Shown here piece after piece: positions 40,956 to 48,885 of a DNA stretch of 64,000 bases. Where the stretch lies: assembly GCA_965222505.1 (NCBI GenBank), contig OZ244956.1:2914001-2978000 (forward strand), read 5' to 3'. The translations under genes and the position numbers were made by a program. How positions within the stretch are numbered: position 1 is the first letter of the stretch; each line of letters starts with the position of its first letter. The notes under the pieces are model-generated. The model saw only the letters and a program-made list of their open reading frames with translations. It ran no database searches and was not told the DNA's origin. Source of the DNA: G965222505 sp965222505. GTDB taxonomy: Bacteria > Bacteroidota > Rhodothermia > Rhodothermales > DATKEJ01.

Positions 40956-41636
40956 ATGGCACTTTTTGGGAATAAGGCGGATCAGGCTGCACCGACGGGC
41001 GAAAATCACGCCACCCCCTTTCAGCCACCGGCCTCGGCAAAGCCCTCCAAGAATACGAAAGGCGGAAACAGCGAAAGCGTAAAGTCCCCACCGGGTCAGA
41101 TTAACATGGTTGGGAAAGGGGCCACGATCGACGGTACGCTTGAAGTAGGTGGAGACGTTCGTGTAGGCGGTCGGGTAAATGGCGAAGTGCGGGTCAAGGG
41201 GCGACTGGTGATTACGCCGGAGGGCCGGGTTGAGGGATTGGTTTCTACCCGTGAAGCCGACATTGCCGGGCAGGTCAAAGGTGACATCATGGTTGTGGAT
41301 CGGCTCGTCGTTCGGAAGTCTGCGGTGGTCCACGGTAACATCACAGCAGCCAAGCTGGTCATCGAAGACGGGGCCATCTTCGAGGGGCAATGCCACATGA
41401 AGAGCCCGTCCACCGGATCCAAGTCTACAACATCCGCTGCGTCGAAGCCGGTTGCTGCCGCGCAGAAAGCTGCAACGGCTCCGAAACCTGTACCACCAGC
41501 TCCCAAGGCCGCATCCGTTCAGCAGCCGAAGGCCCCCCAGGATACCGTGTCGTCCCCGAATAAAGGAGACGGGGCCAACAAGGCGGTTCAACTGAATGTG
41601 AAAAAACCGGCGGCACCGACCGTGCCTCGGCGTTGA
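40956..41636 (+). CDS. Bactofilin family cytoskeletal protein
   Basis: This 226-residue protein has a central beta-helix (INMVGKGATIDGTLEVGGDV, RVGGRVNGEVRVKGRLVITP and the following turns to about residue 150). It has a disordered Pro/Ala/Lys-rich tail and a Gly/Ser/Lys-rich head. Bactofilins polymerise without nucleotide and position cell-wall enzymes, consistent with the M23 peptidase upstream. Its stop overlaps the possible TTG start of the next gene. Confidence 0.92.
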   Translation: MALFGNKADQAAPTGENHATPFQPPASAKPSKNTKGGNSESVKSPPGQINMVGKGATIDGTLEVGGDVRVGGRVNGEVRVKGRLVITPEGRVEGLVSTREADIAGQVKGDIMVVDRLVVRKSAVVHGNITAAKLVIEDGAIFEGQCHMKSPSTGSKSTTSAASKPVAAAQKAATAPKPVPPAPKAASVQQPKAPQDTVSSPNKGDGANKAVQLNVKKPAAPTVPRR

Positions 41637-42007
41637 GTGTGACCCCTACACCGAATGATGCGCGCCAGCCGGGCGCAGGGCGCAACCCCCTGGGTGCGGC
41701 TGGCGCGCAAGTGGCCTTCGGTTGGCAATTGGCCCTGTCTATGATCCTTTATACCGGATTAGGGTTTGCCGCTGATGCCTGGCTTGACACCTCCCCCTGG
41801 TTTCTCATTGCCGGCGCCCTTTTTGGCCTGATCGCTATGGCCGTGCAGGTCTATCGCTTCGTTCTGGAAGCCAATCAAAGAAGCGAACGCAACCGCGCCC
41901 GATACCGTGACCTCAAGGCGCAACCCCCTCCTGAAGCCGACGACTGGGATGCCGACCCCTGGGAAGAAGATGAATGGAATAAAGACGACTGGGATAAAGA
42001 GCAATAA
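41633..42007 (+). CDS. AtpZ/AtpI-type ATP synthase assembly protein
   Basis: The 124 residues include two membrane helices (FGWQLALSMILYTGLGFAADAW and FLIAGALFGLIAMAVQVYRFV), the AtpZ/ATPase gene-1 pattern. An extremely acidic Trp/Asp-rich tail (DDWDADPWEEDEWNKDDWD) follows. It is the first gene of the ATP synthase cluster. A TTG at 41633 or GTG at 41639 is the likely start; the TTG overlaps the bactofilin stop. AtpI/AtpZ proteins aid c-ring assembly or ion supply. Confidence 0.75.
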   Translation: MSVTPTPNDARQPGAGRNPLGAAGAQVAFGWQLALSMILYTGLGFAADAWLDTSPWFLIAGALFGLIAMAVQVYRFVLEANQRSERNRARYRDLKAQPPPEADDWDADPWEEDEWNKDDWDKEQ

Positions 42008-42150
42008 AGGAGCCCCCTTCGTTCGCGGGGTTGGACTCGCCTGCGGCTCGTCGAGGGTTGGCTTGCTGGCGCTTGCGGTGGCCCTACCCTAAGGCGTGAA
42101 CAATACGTAAGCGAAGCGCGCCATTCAACGACCGAAGGGAGCCTCCCCAT
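42008..42150. repeat. Large imperfect palindrome between atp genes
   Basis: The outer ends GGAG.CCCCTTCG and CGAAGGG...CTCC are complementary and enclose a GC-rich body with repeated CTTGCGG/CTGCGG words. No gene is apparent up to 42273. Confidence 0.45.
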
Positions 42151-42273
42151 TCCTTTGCAGACCTTTCATTCACTTTTCATTGCATTTACGGGATTTAGAG
42201 GCTGGCTCCGCCTTAATATACGCACCCTCGTAAGCCGGGGGTTGTACTGTAGGCAAACGTTCTCGACAAACGC

Positions 42274-42591
42274 ATGGAAGGCAACGTTTTATTCGGGGTG
42301 TTACTGGGTGGCACCCTTGCCCTCACGAACGGCCTTCTGAGTTTCCGGACCCTGCGTCAGGCTGCTGATGTGCCGGTACGGCGCTTCGCAGCTGTCGTAT
42401 TTAAAGGGATGGGCTTTCGTATGCTGCTCGTCCTGGTCGTGGTTGCACTCGTGCTTTGGCTGGTGCCTGTACACGTGCAAGCCTTCGTCTGGACCCTGGT
42501 TACCGGGTTGGTTTTAGGCCTTGTCGTCGAGGTGTGGCTGTTGCTGCGCACCCTCAAGGCGTACCCGACCGGCGAGGACAAAATGCCCTAA
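42274..42591 (+). CDS. ATP synthase subunit I-like membrane protein
   Basis: The 105 residues form four hydrophobic segments (NVLFGVLLGGTLALTNGLLSF, MLLVLVVVALVLWLVPV and VQAFVWTLVTGLVLGLVVEVW are clear) with few charges. Size, topology and position between AtpZ and atpB match the small AtpI-like proteins of Bacteroidota atp operons. It is 37 bp before atpB. Confidence 0.65.
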   Translation: MEGNVLFGVLLGGTLALTNGLLSFRTLRQAADVPVRRFAAVVFKGMGFRMLLVLVVVALVLWLVPVHVQAFVWTLVTGLVLGLVVEVWLLLRTLKAYPTGEDKMP

Positions 42592-42628
42592 CAGGTGCTA
42601 CTTGGCACCGTTTTAGATAGAAAACCGG

Positions 42629-43843
42629 ATGGCTACCGTGAAGCCTTTGTTGAACTGCGTCTTTGCCTTCGGCCTGCTGGCCGCACTGGCCCTGCCTGCC
42701 CAGGCTGACGATTATGAAGGAGGAAACCCGGATGCCGTAGGCCACTCGGCCGACGGATACTACCTCGATTTCTCTCCTTTCGGCAAGGTAGAACTTCCCC
42801 GCCTGATGCTGATTCGCAAGGCCGATGGCGGGATTGGGTTTGACGTGTTCGGCTCCACAGAGTCGGCCCTGCACTCTGAGCGGTATCAGTTGCTCACCGG
42901 TGTAGGGGTTCCGCTGACCGAGGCCCAGACCGAAGAGGCCATCGCAGCACATAAGCATTTCAAGTTTCCCCTCGTCCCGAAACAGGGGCAAGTGATTGTC
43001 GATTTTTCCATCAGTCGGCAGTTGGTGTTTGTATTCCTCTCGGCCTTTTTGGTCCTCTGGCTGGGGATGCGGCTGGCCGGGCGGTACAAGCGCGGCATCG
43101 GGCGAGACACCGAGCCCAAGGGCACCTTCCAGAATATCATGGAGGCCACCTACATCTTCGTCCGGGACGAGATCGGCAAGCCCACCCTCGGGCCGAAGAC
43201 AGAGAAGTACATGCCGTACCTCATCACGGTCTTCCTGTTCATTCTTTTCGGTAATGTGATCGGGCTCATCCCGATGGGTGTAACGGCCACCTCCAACATC
43301 ATGGTCACGGCGGCGCTGGCAACGATCACGTTCGTGATGACGCAGTTTGCCGGGACCAAGGACTATTGGAAGCACATTTTCAACCCGCCGGGGATGCCGT
43401 TCCTGGTAAAGGTGATTTTGGTCCCCATTGAGATTCTAGGGATGTTCACCAAGCCGCTGGCCCTGGCCTTTCGTCTGTTTGGCAACATGGTCTCCGGGCA
43501 CCTGGTGATCCTGAGTATTCTGGGGCTGGTTTTCATCTTTACCGCGCAGTACGGCTCGTTGGCCGGCGTCGGCATTGGGGCCTTGGTGTCGGTACCCCTT
43601 ACGATCTTTATTTACCTTTTGAAGCTGGCCGTCTCGTTTATTCAGGCCTACGTCTTCACTATCCTTTCGGCCCTGTTTATTGGATTGGCGGCCGAAGAAC
43701 ACGAGCACCATGATGACCACGCCCACGGCGCGCATCATGAGGAACGCTTGATTGAATCCAAAGGCGCGATGACTGGAAACGGCTTCGCACGGACCGGCAG
43801 TGGTTCGGCGGATGTGGTTGCTCAACCTTCCATGGCTGGCTGA
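42629..43843 (+). CDS. atpB: ATP synthase F0 subunit a
   Basis: At 404 residues it is longer than enteric subunit a because of a cleavable signal-like start (LLAALALPAQA), a periplasmic ~110-residue lead and a tail. The essential Arg lies in PLALAFRLFGNMVSGH, and the last helices (IFIYLLKLAVSFIQAYVFTILSALFIGLA) carry the family Gln. A His-rich segment (EEHEHHDDHAHGAHHEE) follows and might bind metal. It forms the proton half-channels beside the c-ring. Confidence 0.95.
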   Translation: MATVKPLLNCVFAFGLLAALALPAQADDYEGGNPDAVGHSADGYYLDFSPFGKVELPRLMLIRKADGGIGFDVFGSTESALHSERYQLLTGVGVPLTEAQTEEAIAAHKHFKFPLVPKQGQVIVDFSISRQLVFVFLSAFLVLWLGMRLAGRYKRGIGRDTEPKGTFQNIMEATYIFVRDEIGKPTLGPKTEKYMPYLITVFLFILFGNVIGLIPMGVTATSNIMVTAALATITFVMTQFAGTKDYWKHIFNPPGMPFLVKVILVPIEILGMFTKPLALAFRLFGNMVSGHLVILSILGLVFIFTAQYGSLAGVGIGALVSVPLTIFIYLLKLAVSFIQAYVFTILSALFIGLAAEEHEHHDDHAHGAHHEERLIESKGAMTGNGFARTGSGSADVVAQPSMAG

Positions 43844-43913
43844 TCGAGCCGGTTGTTGCCCCATCGTTATCGTCCTCTAATACCCTGAACAAGCCAAACA
43901 AACCGTAAATAAC

Positions 43914-44153
43914 ATGACTAGTCTTGGATTAGCCTACTTGGGCGCTGGTATCGCTGTATTGGGCGCTGCATTGGGAGCCGGTATCGGTATCGGCCGCCTG
44001 GCGGCTTCTGCCCTCGAAGGTACCGCCCGTCAGCCGGAAGCCGTGAATGATCTTCGGACCACGATGATTATTGCGGCAGCGCTGATTGAAGGGGTTGCCA
44101 TCATCGGCGAAGTTATCGCGCTGCTCCTCATCTTTGCTACCTCGGCAGGATAA
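43914..44153 (+). CDS. atpE: ATP synthase F0 subunit c
   Basis: This 79-residue hairpin protein has helix 1 with Gly-rich packing (GAALGAGIGIGRLAASALEG), the polar loop ARQPE, and helix 2 with the ion-carrying Glu in AALIEGVAIIGEV. It forms the rotating ring. The sequence is proton-type by appearance, with no obvious sodium-ligand set. Confidence 0.96.
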   Translation: MTSLGLAYLGAGIAVLGAALGAGIGIGRLAASALEGTARQPEAVNDLRTTMIIAAALIEGVAIIGEVIALLLIFATSAG

Positions 44154-44175
44154 GCCGCATGCTTTTTAGGCCCGG

Positions 44176-44209
44176 TTGCTGCCGGTCTACCCTCATGGAC
44201 CGGCAGCAA
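44176..44209 (+). terminator. 12-bp perfect hairpin after atpE
   Basis: TTGCTGCCGGTC (44176-44187) pairs with GACCGGCAGCAA (44198-44209) around a 10-nt loop. There is no U-tract, so partial attenuation or RNA stabilisation downstream of the highly expressed c gene is more likely than full termination. Confidence 0.6.
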
Positions 44210-44250
44210 TTCGCGCTGCTGCTGGATTCGTATATCCGGCGCTGATTCTA

Positions 44251-44312
44251 TAAGTCATGTTGCGCCCTCCCGGTCCGGGTCCTTCGTGGCCTGCCCTGAG
44301 GCGTAACATCAG
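44251..44312 (-). repeat. Palindromic dispersed element, copy D (variant core)
   Basis: The ends TAAGTCATGTTGCGC and GCGTAACATCAG match the termini of copies A-C, but the interior is a different GC-rich sequence. It lies 12 bp before atpF. Confidence 0.65.
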
Positions 44313-44324
44313 CTACAAACAACC

Positions 44325-44873
44325 ATGAGTCTACATCTGATTGCCCTCGGCCTGATGTTGCAGGATGTCGATCCGCCCGCTCCGGCGTTGCTTTCGCCGA
44401 AAGTGGGCATCTTCGTGTGGACGATGATCGTCTTCTTGCCGGTACTTTTCATTCTGTGGAAGTACGCCTGGAAGCCCATCAGCAAGGCGCTTGTAACGCG
44501 GGAAGAAACCATTGCCGCGTCGATTCAGCGGGCCGAACAGGCCCTGGCCGAAGCCAAGCAAATTGCTGCCGACAACGAGACGGCCCGCCGCGAGGCGGAA
44601 GTCGAAGCCCGGCACATCGTTGGGCAAGCCCGTGAGGCTGCCGAAACGGTACGGGAGGAAGAGATGGAAAAGACCCGCACCGAAATTCGGATGATGCAAG
44701 AGCAGGCCCAGGCCGAAATCGAGCAGGAAAAACAAGCGGCCCTGAACGCGGTGCGCACCGAAGTGGCCGACCTCGCGATCCAGGCTGCCGAAAAAATCCT
44801 GCGCGAAAACCTGGATGCCGTCCGCAACCGCAAGCTGGTGGAAGGGTTCATCGACGGCCTCCCGAAAAACTAA
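44325..44873 (+). CDS. atpF: ATP synthase F0 subunit b
   Basis: The 182 residues comprise one membrane helix (VGIFVWTMIVFLPVLFILWKY) then a long charged coiled coil (ISKALVTREETIAASIQRAE to QAAEKILRENLD). It is the stator stalk that links F0 to F1 through delta. It ends 6 bp before atpH. Confidence 0.95.
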   Translation: MSLHLIALGLMLQDVDPPAPALLSPKVGIFVWTMIVFLPVLFILWKYAWKPISKALVTREETIAASIQRAEQALAEAKQIAADNETARREAEVEARHIVGQAREAAETVREEEMEKTRTEIRMMQEQAQAEIEQEKQAALNAVRTEVADLAIQAAEKILRENLDAVRNRKLVEGFIDGLPKN

Positions 44874-44879
44874 CGTGCC

Positions 44880-45434
44880 ATGAGCAATCTTTCTGTTGCC
44901 CGTCGCTATGCCTCAGCGTTGCACGCCGAAGCAGAGGCCCAGGGCCTCGTGGCCGATGTGGATGCGGCCCTCGCCCTCGTTGGCGAAAGCCTGAACACTT
45001 CCCGGGAACTGCGGCTGTTTTTTGCCAGCCCGGTGGTCTCGAAGACCAAAAAAGGGAACGTCATCGACAAGCTCTTCGGCGAAAGGGTACCCTCGCTCGT
45101 GATACGCTTCCTGCACTTGCTGCTAAACAAAGGCCGTGAAGGTGTGGTGCCGGAGGTGGTACAGACCTACCAGGCCATGCGCGATGCACAACGCGGCATC
45201 ATCCAGGCCGAAGCACGGGCTGCCTTTGACCTTTCCGAAGCCGAGACCAAGGCGCTGACCAAAGCCCTCGCCGATGTAACCGGCAAGGACGTTCGACTCC
45301 AGGTCAAGACGGATCCGGCACTCATCGGAGGGCTGGTGGTGCGCGTCGGCGATACGGTCTACGACAGCAGCGTTCGGCACCAACTGGGTCAACTGCGTGC
45401 CCAGCTCGAAGAAGGTTCTTTTTTGAATAATTGA
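44880..45434 (+). CDS. atpH: ATP synthase F1 subunit delta
   Basis: The 184 residues show the OSCP/delta pattern: MSNLSVARRYASALHAEAEAQG at the start, FASPVVSKTKKGNVIDKLFG mid-domain, and the C-terminal KTDPALIGGLVVRVGDTVYDSSVRHQL. It joins stalk b to the top of F1. Confidence 0.95.
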   Translation: MSNLSVARRYASALHAEAEAQGLVADVDAALALVGESLNTSRELRLFFASPVVSKTKKGNVIDKLFGERVPSLVIRFLHLLLNKGREGVVPEVVQTYQAMRDAQRGIIQAEARAAFDLSEAETKALTKALADVTGKDVRLQVKTDPALIGGLVVRVGDTVYDSSVRHQLGQLRAQLEEGSFLNN

Positions 45435-45438
45435 AAGG

Positions 45439-45703
45439 GTGGTACGCTCGCGGTCTCAGGGATGTGACCGCATTGCGGATTACGGTTCTGGCCGCTCGCT
45501 TTTGTTCGTGGTACGCTCGCGGAATAATCGAGCTACCATTTTTAAGGCTTGGGGCCGCTCGCTGGTTGTTAGTGGTAGGTCGATAGAACTTCGATCAACG
45601 ACCAGCGAATACTGCCGAGCATCGGCGGTGTGAGCGTACAACCAGCCCGCGTAGCGGGCGCACAACTAACAACGAGTCCGCGTAGCGGGCGTACAACTAA
45701 CGA
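45439..45703. repeat. Repeat-rich spacer between atpH and atpA
   Basis: GTGGTACGCTCGCGG occurs at 45439-45453 and 45508-45522. A second pair, centred on the hairpin CCGC-GTA-GCGG followed by GCG.ACAACTAAC, occurs at about 45646-45670 and 45677-45700. CCGCTCGCT words recur between. The long spacer contains no gene and splits the operon. Confidence 0.7.
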
Positions 45704-45713
45704 TAGAAAAACT

Positions 45714-47306
45714 ATGGCAACGGCGATTCGACCGGATGAAGTGACCGCTGTACTCCGTAACGAGTTAAGTGGGTTTACGGCTGAAACCGAAGTGTACGAG
45801 GTCGGCAGTGTGCTGCAAGTGGGAGACGGGATTGCCCGCCTCTACGGCATGACCAACGTGCAAGCCGGGGAACTGATTGAGTTTCCCGAAAGCGGCGTAC
45901 GCGGTATGGTGCTCAACCTCGAAGAAGACAACATCGGGGCGGTGCTATTCGGGGAGTATGACGAAGTCAAGGAAGGCGACGAAGCCCGGCGCACGGGCCA
46001 GATCGCATCCATTCAGGTTTCCGAAGGCATGCTGGGCCGGGTCATTGACCCGCTCGGGCGGCCCATGGACGGCAAAGGGGCCATTCAGGGTGAAACCTTC
46101 GCGATGCCGCTGGAACGAAAAGCCCCTGGGGTGATCTATCGGGAACCGGTGACGGAACCTCTCCAAACCGGTATCAAGGCCATCGACAGCATGATCCCTA
46201 TTGGCCGGGGCCAACGGGAACTCGTGATTGGGGACCGGCAGACCGGTAAAACGGCGGTGCTCCTCGATACGATCATCAACCAGAAAGCCACGCACGACAC
46301 GGACAAGCCGGTCTACTGTATCTACGTAGCGATCGGCCAAAAAAGCTCGACCGTGGCCCAGGTGATGCGTTCTCTCGAAGAGAACGGGGCGCTAGACTAT
46401 ACGGTTATCATCAACGCAGCCGCCTCCACACCGGCGCCGTTGCAGTTCATTGCGCCGTTCGCCGGGGCTTGCATCGGTGAATACTTCCGCGATACCGGGC
46501 GGCATGCGCTCATCATTTACGATGACCTTTCAAAACAGGCTGTTTCCTACCGCCAGGTCTCGCTGCTGCTGCGCCGCCCACCCGGCCGTGAAGCCTATCC
46601 CGGCGACGTGTTCTACCTGCACAGCCGCCTCCTGGAACGGGCAGCCAAAATTACGGCCAGTGATAAAGTGGCCGCCCAGATGAATGATCTGCCCGAATCC
46701 ATTCGGGACATGGTCAAAGGCGGTGGTTCCCTGACGGCGCTACCCGTGATTGAGACGCAAGCCGGTGACGTATCCGCATACATTCCAACGAACGTGATCT
46801 CGATTACCGACGGCCAGATTTACCTGGAGTCCAACCTGTTTAACTCCGGTGTTCGTCCGGCTGTGAACGTGGGGATCTCGGTGAGCCGGGTGGGAGGGAA
46901 TGCCCAGATCAAGGCCATGAAAAAAGTGGCCGGGACGCTCCGCCTTGATCTCGCACAATATCGTGAACTCGAAGCCTTTGCCAAGTTTGGTTCAGACCTT
47001 GATCCGGCTACGCAAGCCCAGCTCAACCGGGGTGCCCGCCTCGTAGAGATTCTGAAGCAAAACGAATTCGAACCGCGCAAGGTCGAAGACCAGGTTGCCA
47101 TCATCTACGTGGCCGGCCAGGGATTACTGGATACCCTTGACGAAGACAAGATTAAGGGCTTCGAGAAGGAGTTTATCGATCAACTTCGTCTGCAACACGG
47201 TGCACACCTCGACGCGATCCGGGATTCCGGCAAGATGAGCGATGAGGCGGCTACTGCCCTCCATGAGACCGCCGAACGGCTGGTCGGGCTCTACAACCAG
47301 AACTAA
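45714..47306 (+). CDS. atpA: ATP synthase F1 subunit alpha
   Basis: The 530 residues have nucleotide-binding P-loop GDRQTGKTAVLLDTI and the conserved LPVIETQAGDVSAYIPTNVI and SVSRVGGNAQIKAMKKVAG. It forms the non-catalytic sites of the F1 hexamer. MATAIRPDEVTAVL is chosen as start; an ATG 28 codons earlier reads through spacer repeats. The partner beta (atpD) and epsilon (atpC) genes are not in the window. Confidence 0.96.
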   Translation: MATAIRPDEVTAVLRNELSGFTAETEVYEVGSVLQVGDGIARLYGMTNVQAGELIEFPESGVRGMVLNLEEDNIGAVLFGEYDEVKEGDEARRTGQIASIQVSEGMLGRVIDPLGRPMDGKGAIQGETFAMPLERKAPGVIYREPVTEPLQTGIKAIDSMIPIGRGQRELVIGDRQTGKTAVLLDTIINQKATHDTDKPVYCIYVAIGQKSSTVAQVMRSLEENGALDYTVIINAAASTPAPLQFIAPFAGACIGEYFRDTGRHALIIYDDLSKQAVSYRQVSLLLRRPPGREAYPGDVFYLHSRLLERAAKITASDKVAAQMNDLPESIRDMVKGGGSLTALPVIETQAGDVSAYIPTNVISITDGQIYLESNLFNSGVRPAVNVGISVSRVGGNAQIKAMKKVAGTLRLDLAQYRELEAFAKFGSDLDPATQAQLNRGARLVEILKQNEFEPRKVEDQVAIIYVAGQGLLDTLDEDKIKGFEKEFIDQLRLQHGAHLDAIRDSGKMSDEAATALHETAERLVGLYNQN

Positions 47307-47324
47307 AGGGAAGGACGCGCTGCT

Positions 47325-48248
47325 ATGGCGAGCCTACGAGACATACGTACCCGAATCGATTCGGTTAACAACACCCAGCAGTTGACCCGCGCCATGAAAA
47401 TGGTGGCGGCTGCCAAGCTGCGTAAGGCGCAAGAGAACATCTTCATGACGCGCCCTTATGCCTACAAGCAACGGGAGATCATCAACCACCTGAAAGAGTT
47501 TGTTGACCCATCGGCACATCCGCTGTTTCTTGTGCGCGAGGCAATCAATGAAATCCTGCTTGTGATCGTCACGGCGGACCGGGGCCTGGCTGGTGCGTTC
47601 AATGCCAACATCATCAAGTTGGCCGAACAGGTCATCGAAGAGCGGTACGCGACCTTTCGGGACAATGGCAAACTCCATTTGTTGTGCGTGGGCCGGAAAT
47701 CCCATGAGCATTTCAAGCGCCGGGGGTATCAACTCGTCGGGGACTACCAGGGTGTGTTTACACACCTGGAGTTTGCCAAGGCAAATGAGATCGTGAGCGT
47801 CATGACGAAGGGATATCTGGAAGACCGTTGGGACCGTGTGGAGGTCATCTACAACGAGTTCAAAAACACGATTTCCCAGAACCGCATTGTCCAGCCCTTC
47901 CTGCCCATCCCGACCGAGGAGTTCACGACGCCGGTGATGGAAAAGAGTGATGACTACCACGTGGAAGTCGTGGACGGCAAGGAGATTGATTACATCTTCG
48001 AACCAGATGCCAAGACCATCCTGAATGAGCTGGTACCCCGCTATATGAACTTCGAGTTTTGGCGCATCCTACTCGAATCGAACGCCGCAGAGCAGGGTGC
48101 ACGGATGGTCGCGATGGACAACGCCACCACCAATGCCGGCGAGTTGCTCAAGGAGCTCAAACTGACCTACAACCAGGCCCGGCAGGCGGCCATTACGACC
48201 GAGATTCTGGAAATCGTCAGTGGAGCCGAAGCCCTGAAAAACGGATAG
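47325..48248 (+). CDS. atpG: ATP synthase F1 subunit gamma
   Basis: The 307 residues start MASLRDIRTRIDSVNNTQQLTRAMKMVAAAKLRKAQE and end MDNATTNAGELLKELKLTYNQARQAAITTEILEIVSGA, the two rotor helices. The middle (VIVTADRGLAGAFN) is canonical. It is the central shaft and the last gene of the operon here. Confidence 0.96.
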   Translation: MASLRDIRTRIDSVNNTQQLTRAMKMVAAAKLRKAQENIFMTRPYAYKQREIINHLKEFVDPSAHPLFLVREAINEILLVIVTADRGLAGAFNANIIKLAEQVIEERYATFRDNGKLHLLCVGRKSHEHFKRRGYQLVGDYQGVFTHLEFAKANEIVSVMTKGYLEDRWDRVEVIYNEFKNTISQNRIVQPFLPIPTEEFTTPVMEKSDDYHVEVVDGKEIDYIFEPDAKTILNELVPRYMNFEFWRILLESNAAEQGARMVAMDNATTNAGELLKELKLTYNQARQAAITTEILEIVSGAEALKNG

Positions 48249-48332
48249 GGTCTGGTTGATTCGCGGTGTGGATCCGGCTTGATTCAAGACCAACAGGATC
48301 TTATATTGCGCGTCGCTATAAAAAACGTAGCT

Positions 48333-48422
<90 letters not shown>

Positions 48423-48430
48423 ACGAAAAG

Positions 48431-48457
48431 CCGGACGTCCCCCGTTCGGTTTTTTTG
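48431..48457 (+). terminator. Rho-independent terminator after tRNA-Ser
   Basis: A 6-bp stem CCGGAC/GTTCGG (one G-U pair) is followed at once by eight T residues (48450-48457). Confidence 0.75.
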
Positions 48458-48475
48458 TAGGTTGGTCCTTCGTCC

Positions 48476-48532
48476 GTAGTCCTTTGTCCGTTGCATGATG
48501 GTTCCTATGCCTTACAACGGACCACGGACTAC
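48476..48532. repeat. Inverted repeat with word-repeat arms between two tRNA-Ser genes
   Basis: GTAGTCCTTTGTCCGTTG (48476-48493) pairs with 48515-48532. Each arm holds two near copies of GTCCGT/GTCC. Confidence 0.75.
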
Positions 48533-48601
48533 CAGCGAGCGTCTAGGCGCTTTCCGATATGCGGTCTGCAAGGCTCTCGCGAGCGTACAACGGACCAATA
48601 C

Positions 48602-48688
48602 GGAGGGGTGGCAGAGCGGTTGAATGCACCGGTCTTGAAAACCGGCATACCTTCGCGGGTATCGAGGGTTCGAATCCCTCCCCCTCCG
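48602..48688 (+). tRNA. tRNA-Ser (TGA)
   Basis: An 87-nt class II tRNA with acceptor GGAGGGG/CCCCTCC, anticodon loop CTTGAAA, and a long variable arm. Confidence 0.94.
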
Positions 48689-48885
48689 CTTTAGCCAGCA
48701 CCAACCGGGTGGTGCACGGAATTGGCAGGTGGTGCGCCTCGTCTAATTCACACATGGTACGAGACCACGTATCCCTGGGGTCGAAGTGCTATTTTGGGCG
48801 CATACGTAACAAATTGGTCGCCGAGCCGTCAATATCGACCGTACCATTATGCCTAGCACACCCGGATCAATCCTTTATTTTGATT

